Source: Candidatus Anaerobiospirillum pullistercoris
GTDB taxonomy: Bacteria > Pseudomonadota > Gammaproteobacteria > Enterobacterales > Succinivibrionaceae
DNA: 64,000 bases
Assembly: GCA_019114785.1 (NCBI GenBank)
Contig: DXEV01000130.1
Coordinates: 1 to 64,000, forward strand
Reading direction: 5' to 3'
Part shown: positions 41,715 through 51,521 of the stretch, one piece after another
Layout: each line of letters begins with the position of its first letter
Numbering within the stretch: the stretch's first letter is position 1
The notes under the pieces: generated by a model
The model's database searches: none
What the model saw: the letters and a program-made list of their open reading frames with translations, nothing else
Told to the model about the DNA's origin: nothing
Program-made: the position numbers and the translations under genes

Positions 41715-44618
41715 ATGCTAAATTCGCAACAGGTTAATGCGCAAGCAAACAGCCAAACTGATCGGGCCGGTGATCACTCCACCGCCAATAACTATGATCG
41801 TTTACATCCTAGCAATGATAACGGTGTTGAGCATCGCTTTGCCTCTATCTTTGCAAGTCTGAAAAGTCATTTTGGTGCTGGTGCCGATCGCCAAAAGCAG
41901 GATAGTTTTGCCTCTTCTTTTAAGAAGTCGGTGGATGCCTCTGCCCAAAGTCGCGAGCAAGCCCAAGAGCTCCAAGACAAAAAGAAGGATAAAGCCGAGC
42001 GTGATCGTAAGGTGCGAGAGCATCGTGAGGCTCTGGCCGAGGCTCGTCGCGAATCCTTAGAGCAAGCTGACAAGACTTTAGCTGCTAATGCCGAAAAGAG
42101 TGTGCAGCATCGAAAGGATTTAGATCAGCAAGCTTCCGAAATGTTAGAAGAAGCCGAGACTAAGGCTGCCTTACGTCCATCGGATATCTTAGCTGCTGCC
42201 ATGGCTGCCGCTGCGCAAGCTCAAAACCAAAGCTCAGCTGCCTCCAGTTCGGGTACCGGTACAGTTTCAGGAGATGCTGCTTTTAGTGGCTCAGGCAGTG
42301 CCACGTTAACAGCAAGCTCAGGAGCAAGTTCTTCCGGTGCAGCTGCTTCCTCTGGTGCTGCTTTAGCCAGTGGTTCTGCTGTAGCAGAAGGTATGACCGC
42401 ATTTAGTGGTGCTACAGGATTCAGTGGAGCAGCCGGAATCAGCGGAACAGCTGGAACCAGTGGTGCCGCTGTCTCAGGTGGCGCTGTGTTAGCCAGTGGT
42501 TCAGGTTCGGGAAGTGTTGTGGATGGTGCTGATAGTGGCTCGGCACTCGCTCAGTCCTCTGTATCCGGTGCTGCTGGTATGGGCACGGGTAGTGAGTCGG
42601 GCTCTGGTAATAATACAGCCAGCTACACGGCTGTGGGTCTTGGCAATGATGAGGCTACTCCAGCTGCTCAAGCCGCTGCTCAGATGCTGCAGATCGACGG
42701 TGTTGAGACTGACGAAAACCTTGCTCAGTCCTTAAATCAGCTTAATCGCCAGCAAGTACAGCAAGCTCAGCCTCACAGTCCATCAGCTGCTGAGCAATTA
42801 GCCAGCATGGATGGCAAAGAGCTGCGCAAGAGCTTAGATGCCTTAGCTCGTGAGAACAATGTCAGCAAGCTCAGCCTCAAGATGGCTAATCCTCAAGCTT
42901 TAGCTGCTATGCGCCGTGATGCGCAAATGCTGTCGCAATTGCCTACATCTCAAAACACTTTAGCTTCTTTAACCGGTACTGGTGAAGCCACTCGTTTACA
43001 CCTGATGGCTAATGCTGCTAATGGCAACACTAATGGCATCAGTGCCTTTGGTGCAATGACTGGTTCTGAGGCCTCTATTGAGCAAGTGGCTGCTACTGGT
43101 ATGCGGCAAATGGAAGTAACCGGTCGTACCAGTACAGAGATCCTGATGCAGCAAAATAAGCTGCGCCAAGAAAGTCACGGCTTAGTAGAAAAAACTGCTA
43201 TGACCGCCGCTGCTCGTGCCGAGCAAGCCACTAAGCAATTGGAGAGTCAGACTCTAACTGCCCAGCAAATGGCAACCAGCGCAGCCAATCGCGCGGCACA
43301 GCAAGCTGCTATGGGCTCTTTAGCTCAAGGCCAAGGCCCTGTTGCCGCTACTCCTAATTTCGTGGGCTCAGGTGCTCCTGTATTTGCTGATGCCACTATG
43401 CTGACCCCTCAGCCTCAAGTGCCAAACACTTTAGCTGCTGAGGTAGCCTCTAAGGCCGCCGGAATGGCTGCTTTAGGTGGTGATAAGTCTGTAGCTTCTG
43501 GTGGAGCAGGGGCGGGCGCTGGACTCTTTGGCCAAGACGTCGATGGTGCAGCCGAGAGTACTAAAGGTAATGCTGCAGCCAGTGCTGCAAGCAACGCTGA
43601 CTCACGTGCTGCTTTATTACGTTTGGCTATGGCTCAAGATGAGATCACAACCGCTGCTATGCAGGGTGAAGACGTGTCTGGTGCTGCTGAAGACTCAGCT
43701 TCAGCTGCTGCCGCCGCTGCTACCTCTGAGCTGCAATTGCGTCCTCAGCAAAGCTCAGTACTGACTCAAGCTATCCAGTCGTTACAACAAGGTGCTCGTC
43801 CTGAGAGTAGTGGCACTACCTACGAGAACAGTATTTTGGCCGGAATGCTCACGGCTAATGCTCTGACAGAAAAGGATCTGGCAGCTGCAGCCGATGAGTC
43901 TGCACGTGGTGCCGTAAGTGGTGTTGATGTTTCGGTGCGAGCCTCGGCCGGTACCGGTGCTAACTTCGATGCCAACTCAGCTACTGCCTCGGTCGGTGCC
44001 AATAGTGCTGAAGTGCGGGCTGCATTGCTCCAAGATGAAACTAACGCTCAGGCTATGGTGCAAGAGCAATTACAAGCTCAAGCTGAGGCCCGTGCTGAGT
44101 TGGAGCGTGAGTTCACCAATATGAACTTCAGTGCCGATCCAACTTCAGATGCTGCAATGTTGCATGAGCGTGTCATGCGCATGGCTGCACGTAACTTGAA
44201 GCACTTAGCAGTGGACTTAAATCCACGTGATCTAGGTAAGATGCGCATTGCCATTGAGCTGAGTGACAATAATGACGCTTTATCAGTGACCTTAGCCGCC
44301 GCTTCTCCTGAGACTCGTGCGCTGCTCGCTCATACTCTGCCAGTATTGGAGGACACCTTAGCGCAGCAGAATGTCGCCACCAATGCCTATATCCTTGATT
44401 TAAATGAGATTGAGGCCGAGGAAAACGCAGAAAAGGCTGTGGCCTCTAGTGCTGCTGCGGTACATACTTTGTCCGATCCAAAGCGCATTGGAGAGCAAGA
44501 GGTGGCTGCTAATGCAGCTAATGCTGACGCCAGCGAAAATAACACACGCAGTAACGCTATGCGCTGGGCACAAAGCCGCAGCGTGACCGATGGCCAAGGC
44601 CGTCTGCGTGGCGTCTAA
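41715..44618 (+). CDS. fliK: Flagellar hook-length control protein FliK with very long low-complexity middle
   Basis: C-terminal Flg_hook-like region LAVDLNPRDLGKMRIAIELSDNNDALSVTLAAASPETRALLAHTLPVLEDTLAQQNV; Ala/Gly/Ser-rich middle. Further fli genes lie ~9 kb downstream. Confidence 0.82.
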   Translation: MLNSQQVNAQANSQTDRAGDHSTANNYDRLHPSNDNGVEHRFASIFASLKSHFGAGADRQKQDSFASSFKKSVDASAQSREQAQELQDKKKDKAERDRKVREHREALAEARRESLEQADKTLAANAEKSVQHRKDLDQQASEMLEEAETKAALRPSDILAAAMAAAAQAQNQSSAASSSGTGTVSGDAAFSGSGSATLTASSGASSSGAAASSGAALASGSAVAEGMTAFSGATGFSGAAGISGTAGTSGAAVSGGAVLASGSGSGSVVDGADSGSALAQSSVSGAAGMGTGSESGSGNNTASYTAVGLGNDEATPAAQAAAQMLQIDGVETDENLAQSLNQLNRQQVQQAQPHSPSAAEQLASMDGKELRKSLDALARENNVSKLSLKMANPQALAAMRRDAQMLSQLPTSQNTLASLTGTGEATRLHLMANAANGNTNGISAFGAMTGSEASIEQVAATGMRQMEVTGRTSTEILMQQNKLRQESHGLVEKTAMTAAARAEQATKQLESQTLTAQQMATSAANRAAQQAAMGSLAQGQGPVAATPNFVGSGAPVFADATMLTPQPQVPNTLAAEVASKAAGMAALGGDKSVASGGAGAGAGLFGQDVDGAAESTKGNAAASAASNADSRAALLRLAMAQDEITTAAMQGEDVSGAAEDSASAAAAAATSELQLRPQQSSVLTQAIQSLQQGARPESSGTTYENSILAGMLTANALTEKDLAAAADESARGAVSGVDVSVRASAGTGANFDANSATASVGANSAEVRAALLQDETNAQAMVQEQLQAQAEARAELEREFTNMNFSADPTSDAAMLHERVMRMAARNLKHLAVDLNPRDLGKMRIAIELSDNNDALSVTLAAASPETRALLAHTLPVLEDTLAQQNVATNAYILDLNEIEAEENAEKAVASSAAAVHTLSDPKRIGEQEVAANAANADASENNTRSNAMRWAQSRSVTDGQGRLRGV

Positions 44619-44755
44619 AGCTCACGCCTAGCGCCGAACGGCGCTGGCGGCGCAGCGCCTAAACGCGACGCGTTAAAGACGAAATAACGGTTATTGTGAG
44701 GCTCGGATCTGGTGGGCTAAGGCTTGCGGGATCTGAGCCTCATTGCTTTCTAGAG

Positions 44756-45664
44756 CTAATAGAGCTCAATGCGCCAAAATGCTTCTAGATAACGGATATT
44801 CTTGCTTAGTTTAACTAAGCCGCCCTTATCGGCACGATTGGCTGCATCCACCACATGGGTCTGGGGCTCTAGAGCAAGAAACTTACTGCCCTTTGGCCGA
44901 TACATCATGAGATAAGGTGCCGAAGAGGTCATAAAGATCTTTTTGCTTGGGCCTGGAAAATTTGGCCGATAGATCTCTACACCATTGAATCCACTGTAAA
45001 TATGATTCACGAACTCATCTGGCAGCAAGGTTGGATGAGAGATGTCCCATTTGCCCATATTAGGCGTGAACTCGCCGGAAAAATGTCCCTCAACCTCTGG
45101 GGCATAGGCGCTCACTGAAGCACACACCTGATCTTGCTGTGGATCGAATTCGAAATAAGGGTGAAATCCTAAGCCATACAGACGAGAAGCACTGCCTGTA
45201 TGCTTAACGCTCAAAACGATAGTCAGAGTGTTTCGGTGTAAGGAAAAGTGCAACTTTGCCTCAAAGTTATAACCTTTGCCCGCTTCGCCTTGTTTATTGA
45301 GCAGTTTTAAGGACAGATTTTTCATGTCCTCTTTTGGGTAAACAGAAAGATCGTCAAAAAGCCACTCACTATTCCATCCTGTACCGTGAAGATACTCGCT
45401 GCCATCAGGAGAAGTGCAGTTCAGATTAATTGTCTGCATCCTTCCTGATGCACTCTGCAACTGGTAGCAGTTATTTCTCACTCTGTTGCCCATAGGAAGC
45501 AAAGGAAAGCCACCACACTCATCTGGTGTGTAAGGGACTTTGTGTAGGCAACTTTGCAGAATATTGCCTCCTTTGCGAGGCCCAAAGTGAATGATCCTCG
45601 CACCATTTGGATCTATTACAAGACGGAAGAAAGTGTTCTCAAGATTCAACAAGTTGTGGCTCAT
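44756..45664 (-). CDS. Aldose 1-epimerase family protein
   Basis: GFPLLPMGNRVRNN, LHGTGWNSEW, GLGFHPYF; galactose mutarotase-like. Confidence 0.85.
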   Translation of the reverse strand: MSHNLLNLENTFFRLVIDPNGARIIHFGPRKGGNILQSCLHKVPYTPDECGGFPLLPMGNRVRNNCYQLQSASGRMQTINLNCTSPDGSEYLHGTGWNSEWLFDDLSVYPKEDMKNLSLKLLNKQGEAGKGYNFEAKLHFSLHRNTLTIVLSVKHTGSASRLYGLGFHPYFEFDPQQDQVCASVSAYAPEVEGHFSGEFTPNMGKWDISHPTLLPDEFVNHIYSGFNGVEIYRPNFPGPSKKIFMTSSAPYLMMYRPKGSKFLALEPQTHVVDAANRADKGGLVKLSKNIRYLEAFWRIELY

Positions 45665-45914
45665 AGCTCATTTCGGCGCGGATAACCACGAGGTAACTCG
45701 GGGAAGGAAGCGCCGCTCCTTGTGTAGTTGTTGGTTGGTGGTTGCTGTTAGACAGTGATGACTGTTAGCTGGCACTTAATACTTTTTGCTAAAAGTGTGC
45801 GCTAGATCTCGTCCTATTCTCAATCACGCTCACAAATAACAAAGCTTTGTCGCACTGACCGAGATAACGCGGTGTGCTAAAGCTGCCTTAATAGGCTTTC
45901 CTCTTAAGGCTATG

Positions 45915-47321
45915 CTACTGACTGACTTCTTGCAAGTTAGTGAAGCGCTCGCCATAAAGATAGCTGATTCCTGCGATCTGCTCACTTGGGCTTAGGGAGC
46001 CAAACTCAATGAAGGTCGCTAAGTCCTTAACTTGCTGCTGCGCGTCAAACGGGTTGACCAGCACTGGCCGCATGATTTGCTCTAAGAAGTCATTGCCTAA
46101 GGCACACAATGCACCATAGAGATAGATGTGGTTTATGTTGAGCACGTTGAGGAAGTTGTAGATCGCCAGCCCAATACTACGTGCACTGCGATTAACTTGC
46201 GAACGCACCACTTCGTCCCCAGCAAGATACATGTCTACCACCTGTGCAAAGCTCAGATCCTCAGGGCAGCGATCTATTGCACTCAAAGACGAGGTAACAC
46301 GGCGCATGATACTGGAGACGCTGGCCATAGTCTCTAAACAGCCGTGACGCCCGCACGAGCACAAAAGGCCGTGAGGATCCAAGATGGTGTGTCCGATCTG
46401 GCCGCTACCAAAGAGCGAACCGCGATAGATCTCTTGGTTGATGATGAACGACGAGCCAATGCCGTAATCCAAATTAATGACGCAAAAATCCTGTAGCTTG
46501 CTGTTTTTCAGCACCATCTCTGAGCCTATATGCTCTGTTTGGCGCAACAAAAACCACTTTTGAGCCAGAGTACGCATCACACAATCGTTGTCGATCTCAA
46601 CCTCAAGGCCAGTGCGCTGCTCAAGAAGATACTTGACGTAAAGTGGTTTATGCCAGCGTACTTGAGGCATAAATAAGGACACGCCTTTTTCTGAGTCCAC
46701 CTGTCCGTGCAGAGCTAAAGCCACCATAAGGCGTGGCTCTTTAAGACTTGCATCCGTACTCAGTGCCCAAGAACACCATCTCACTAACGGCTCAACCTCT
46801 ACAGAGGGCTCACCTGTAGCTGTGGTCTCAGCTGCACCGGCTGATGTCTGTTGCCGTGCTTGTGCTAGTGCTGTTTGTAGCTGCGAGCGATACCACTTAA
46901 TCTCGCGCTCTAAATCACTGAGCAAAGCCTCTTGTGACACCATAGAAACAGGAGTGATGCGCTCGGGCAAGATCACCTGTCCAAAAACGTCACACAGCAC
47001 ACTGTGCAATGCCTGAGGACGCACATCTACACATATCACCAAGCCACGGCTACGACAAAAACGCACAATGCCCGCTTGTCTGCCTCTCTTCTTTAAACCG
47101 CTTTGTGCTGTATCGTCCACAATCTCTATCACGTGTGAGCTTTCGAGATCGCGCACAATCTTACTCAGCGCGGTCACACTCATGCCCATGAGGCTAGCCA
47201 ATTCGCTGATATGGGCTTCCTTTAAGCGAAATAGATTAAAGAGCAGCAAACGCTTGTTATATAACGCCATGCGCTCATTATTCATGCCTAACATGCTCAC
47301 CATCCTCCATTGTGCCCACAT
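45915..47321 (-). CDS. ROK-family transcriptional regulator
   Basis: N-terminal HTH (LFNLFRLKEAHISELASLMGMSVTALSKIVRDLE), ROK zinc motif CSCGRHGCLE. Confidence 0.9.
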   Translation of the reverse strand: MWAQWRMVSMLGMNNERMALYNKRLLLFNLFRLKEAHISELASLMGMSVTALSKIVRDLESSHVIEIVDDTAQSGLKKRGRQAGIVRFCRSRGLVICVDVRPQALHSVLCDVFGQVILPERITPVSMVSQEALLSDLEREIKWYRSQLQTALAQARQQTSAGAAETTATGEPSVEVEPLVRWCSWALSTDASLKEPRLMVALALHGQVDSEKGVSLFMPQVRWHKPLYVKYLLEQRTGLEVEIDNDCVMRTLAQKWFLLRQTEHIGSEMVLKNSKLQDFCVINLDYGIGSSFIINQEIYRGSLFGSGQIGHTILDPHGLLCSCGRHGCLETMASVSSIMRRVTSSLSAIDRCPEDLSFAQVVDMYLAGDEVVRSQVNRSARSIGLAIYNFLNVLNINHIYLYGALCALGNDFLEQIMRPVLVNPFDAQQQVKDLATFIEFGSLSPSEQIAGISYLYGERFTNLQEVSQ

Positions 47322-47890
47322 CTATCGCTGGTAGCGAAGTCCCATTTTTGGCCGCCTTGAAATGTTGCTTTTTGCTTAATAAGCTTGCTCGTGACATGCA
47401 CTCAAGGCAGCTATGGCCACGCCAAGCTGCAAGGCCATACTAAGGCCGTTAAGGTTGCCAAAACCGCCAAAGCCTCAAAGCTCTCTTCTTATAGCCTTCT
47501 GCGCATAGATCCTATTTAGAGTGCCACGAACCCTCCTACACAACAAGCTTCACAGCATTCACTTATTAAGACGTGTTGAATTTGTTTTCACGGCCAGCGC
47601 GCAGTTTGTTTTAGCCCATTTTTCTAAGATGCACTCATCGAAAAAGTTGAGTCTCTGAAATCGGTGACAGAGTAGGGTTTTCTTTTCCTCTTTACTCTGC
47701 TCTGTGACCACACCACTCGGCCCACTTCTACTTAAGGTTTAGTGCTGCCTAAGTGCAGCTGCGTTGTATCTCCACTCCTTAAGTTCTGGCCCTCAAGCTC
47801 AACTGCACTAAGCACACTAAGTGAGATCCCTTACATCTTGAGCAGCCGCTTATCAAATCCCCTTATCGATCGGCTGCAAGCGAGGACAAA

Positions 47891-50800
47891 ATGGCAGGAA
47901 GTGTTAAGGTAACAACTGAAGCCGTTACCTTTAAGACTTATTTAACCGGTGCCCAAGATCAGCACCCTATTTTCTTAGAGCACCGTGTTTACCAAGGCTC
48001 ATCTGGTGCTGTTTACCCTTATGGCGTTACCGATACTTTGCTGGATAAGAGCGAAGATCGTTCCTATCAGGCCATGATCCTCGAAAACGATTACCTCAAG
48101 ATCATGATCCTGCCAGAGTTAGGTGGCCGTGTGCACCGCGCTTACGACAAGATCAACAAGCGTGACTTTGTCTACTTTAACCACGTAGTGAAGCCAGCCT
48201 TAGTCGGTCTGTTAGGCCCATGGATCTCTGGCGGTATCGAATTCAACTGGCCACAACACCACCGCCCAACCACCTTCATGGGTGTGGATCACACCTCTCG
48301 CGTCAATGCTGATGGCTCAGCTACTGTGATTGTTGGTGAGCGCGAGCCAATGCACGGTCTCAGCATTGCCACCGAATTTACCTTATTCCCCGACAAGGCT
48401 TTATTACAGATCAAGAGCCGCGTCTACAACGGTAATGACACTCCACGTTCGTTCTTGTGGTGGTCTAACCCAGCCGTTAAGGGTGGTGACGACCATCAAT
48501 CGATCTTCCCACCAGATGTCACCGCTGTGTATGACCACGGCAAGCGTGCTGTGATCGACTTCCCTATCGCTCACGGCGAGTATTACAAGGTGAAGTACGA
48601 TGGCGTGGATATTTCCCGTTATCGTAATCTGCCGGTGCCAACTTCCTATATGGCATGGAAGTCTAACTACAACTTCGTTGGAGCTTACAGCCACGATGAG
48701 CAAGGCGGCTTGCTGCACGTTGCCGATCACCACGTTTCACGCGGTAAGAAGCAATGGACTTGGGGTAATGGCGACTTTGGTCAGGCATGGGATCGCAATT
48801 TAACTGACAGCGATGGCCCATACATTGAGCTCATGACCGGTGTTTACACTGACAACCAACCAGACTTCACTTGGCTGGATGCCGGAGAGGAAAAGGAGTT
48901 TGTGCAAAACTTCTTACCTTACAGCAAGTTAGGCCGTGTGCACAATGCCAATACTCGTGCAGCTCTGAAGTTAGAGCGTACTGATGCTGAGCAGGGCGTA
49001 GTTAACTCCAAGAATCCTTTACTGCACTTAGGTGTGTATGCCATTGAGGCCATTAAGGGCAAGGCTGTATTACACACTGAGCAAGGTAAGGTACTGGCTG
49101 AGCGTGAGATCAACCTCACTCCATGCTGTGCTGATACTTGGGATGTTGCCTTAAGCGACAGCGATGCCCAAGAGCGCTTAGTCCTCTCCTTAGAGGTCGA
49201 GGGTAAGAGCATTCTGGACTACATCGAGCATATTGCTGAGCCAACTCCACTGCCATCGGTGGCTCCAAACCCACCAATGCCAAAAGACGTACAGTCTGCA
49301 GATGAGGCTTACTTCATTGGCCAGCACTTAGAGCAATATCACCACGCTACCCGTAACAACTACGAGTACTACCAACGTGGCTTAGAGATCGACCCTCTCG
49401 ATTATCGCTGCAATCTGGCCTTAGGTAATTACGAATATAACCGCTGCAATTACGCTCAAGCCCTCAAGTATGCTGACCAAGCTTTAAAGCGTGCTCACAT
49501 GCTCAATCGCAATCCTGATTGCGGTTTAGCCTCCGTGTTACGTGGCAACTGCTTAGTTAAGCTGGGCCAAAAGGATGAGGCCTATGACGAGTACTATGCA
49601 GCCACTTGGTCTTACAACGCTCGCACTAAGGGCTATTTAGGTGCCAGCTTCATTGCCGCTCAGCGCCATGATTATGCTGATGCCTACTACCTTGCCGGTC
49701 GTGCACTGCAAACCGAGGCCACCAACCAAGACGCTTTAGCTCAGCAATGCTTTGCAGCCTATGAAGGCCACATGAGCAATGCCCTTGAGCTGCTCAAGGC
49801 AGGTAGTGAGCAATATCCGTTGAACCCTGTCTTTGCTTACTTTAAGGCTCACTATGCCGGTGCAGATGCAGCTTTAAAGGCTGAAGGCGAGCAAGCCTTA
49901 GAGCAATTGCTGCCACAGCGTGAAATCAACTTCATCAGCATCATAGAGTTCCTCGTAAAGAACGACCGCTTGGACTTAGTACTGGGCTTCCTCAATCATC
50001 ACCGTCCATATGGCGCTATTGCCAACCTGATGTTTGCTGCTTTAGTACAGCGTGCCCAGAAGGCCGGTTTAGATAGTGCAGGTGGCCTACCTCTGCCAAG
50101 TGTGAATGAGATCTCCGCTGAAGCCGTGAAGCAGTTCCCAAGCTTTGTACGCTTCCCTAACCTCGTCTGCGAGCGCGATCTCTTAGGTGAATTAACTGAC
50201 TGTGCCTTTGCTTTACATCTGAGCGCCAGCTTCGACTATGCTCACCGCCTCTATGAGCAAGCTGCCAGCTTATGGCAAAAGTGCTTACAGCTTGATGCCA
50301 GCTTTGTGGAAGCCTATCGCGGCTTAGGTATCTACACCTACAACAAGCAACACGATAGCGCTAAGGCTATCAGCTACTTTGCTCAAGCTTTAGAGCATGC
50401 TCCACACGATGAGCGCTTACTCTTTGAGCACGACTTATTGCTCAAGCTCACTGGTCACACCCCAGAAGAGCGCTTGTCCATTCTGGAACAGCATGGCGTT
50501 TCCGCACAAAACTGCGTCCGTGACGACTTAAAGGCTGAGTTAGTCACTCTCTACAACCAACTCAATCGTTTGGATGATGCCCACAAGCTCCTGCAAGATC
50601 GCGTCTTCCACGTCTGGGAAGGTGGTGAAGGCCGCGTCACCGGTCAATATATCGTGAACGCCACTTTACGTGCTCACCAAGCAGCTGCTGAGGGTAAGTA
50701 CCAAGAGGCTTTAGACACCGTCTTATCCGCCTTAACCTTCCCTCACAACTTAGGTGAAGGCAAGTTGGTGGTGCAGACCGACAACGACCTCTACTTCTTA

Positions 50801-51277
50801 GCTGCTTATTACGCTCAGAAGGCAGGAGCAGACCAAGCTCAAGTCCAAGACTACCTGAACAAGGCACAGCAAGGCGATACCACTATCTCCGAGCAGCACT
50901 ACTACAACGATCTGCCACTTGATTACGTGTTCTATCACGGTCTGGCTCAGGCTGTAAGCGGTGATGTCCAAGGTGCTAAGCAACTCTTTGAGGCTATGAA
51001 GAAGTGGTCTTACGACGCCTTTGACCAAGAGGTACAAGAAGATTTCTTCGCCGTGTCCTTACCTGACTTAGTAGTGCTCGACAGCAATTTAGTGACTGCC
51101 CGTCACGAGAACTGCTTACTGATGCGTCTGTTAGCCGCCATTGGTCTCAATGATCAAGACCTCTACCAGAGCACCTTACAGCAGCTGTCGCAGTTATCTC
51201 CATCGAACTTCAAGGTACACCTCTATCACGAGTTGTCCCCTGTTCTGATGCAGATCGCCGCTGCACAAAAGCTGTAA
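47891..51277 (+). CDS. DUF5107 domain protein with TPR repeats (carbohydrate-associated)
   Basis: N-terminal MILPELGGRVHRAYDKINKRDFVYFNHVVKP...GGIEFNWPQHHRP as in DUF5107; TPR-like second half. Confidence 0.82.
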   Translation: MAGSVKVTTEAVTFKTYLTGAQDQHPIFLEHRVYQGSSGAVYPYGVTDTLLDKSEDRSYQAMILENDYLKIMILPELGGRVHRAYDKINKRDFVYFNHVVKPALVGLLGPWISGGIEFNWPQHHRPTTFMGVDHTSRVNADGSATVIVGEREPMHGLSIATEFTLFPDKALLQIKSRVYNGNDTPRSFLWWSNPAVKGGDDHQSIFPPDVTAVYDHGKRAVIDFPIAHGEYYKVKYDGVDISRYRNLPVPTSYMAWKSNYNFVGAYSHDEQGGLLHVADHHVSRGKKQWTWGNGDFGQAWDRNLTDSDGPYIELMTGVYTDNQPDFTWLDAGEEKEFVQNFLPYSKLGRVHNANTRAALKLERTDAEQGVVNSKNPLLHLGVYAIEAIKGKAVLHTEQGKVLAEREINLTPCCADTWDVALSDSDAQERLVLSLEVEGKSILDYIEHIAEPTPLPSVAPNPPMPKDVQSADEAYFIGQHLEQYHHATRNNYEYYQRGLEIDPLDYRCNLALGNYEYNRCNYAQALKYADQALKRAHMLNRNPDCGLASVLRGNCLVKLGQKDEAYDEYYAATWSYNARTKGYLGASFIAAQRHDYADAYYLAGRALQTEATNQDALAQQCFAAYEGHMSNALELLKAGSEQYPLNPVFAYFKAHYAGADAALKAEGEQALEQLLPQREINFISIIEFLVKNDRLDLVLGFLNHHRPYGAIANLMFAALVQRAQKAGLDSAGGLPLPSVNEISAEAVKQFPSFVRFPNLVCERDLLGELTDCAFALHLSASFDYAHRLYEQAASLWQKCLQLDASFVEAYRGLGIYTYNKQHDSAKAISYFAQALEHAPHDERLLFEHDLLLKLTGHTPEERLSILEQHGVSAQNCVRDDLKAELVTLYNQLNRLDDAHKLLQDRVFHVWEGGEGRVTGQYIVNATLRAHQAAAEGKYQEALDTVLSALTFPHNLGEGKLVVQTDNDLYFLAAYYAQKAGADQAQVQDYLNKAQQGDTTISEQHYYNDLPLDYVFYHGLAQAVSGDVQGAKQLFEAMKKWSYDAFDQEVQEDFFAVSLPDLVVLDSNLVTARHENCLLMRLLAAIGLNDQDLYQSTLQQLSQLSPSNFKVHLYHELSPVLMQIAAAQKL

Positions 51278-51521
51278 AGGCCTTTTGCTGGCAACGTCTC
51301 TTGTTGCCAGCTTCCGCTGATTAACTGATTTCCCCAAGGTATTCCTCCACTTAGAAATTAGCTACCTGTGTTGGGCAGGCAGAGAGACGCAAAACACTGT
51401 CTTCCTAACACAGGTCTTTTCCTAGGCAGAGGGCAATAACTTCTCTCACCAAAACAACTCTCACCAAAACAACTTACTTATGTGGCTTTGCCCCTAAAGT
51501 GACATGAGAAGGTGGATTGTC

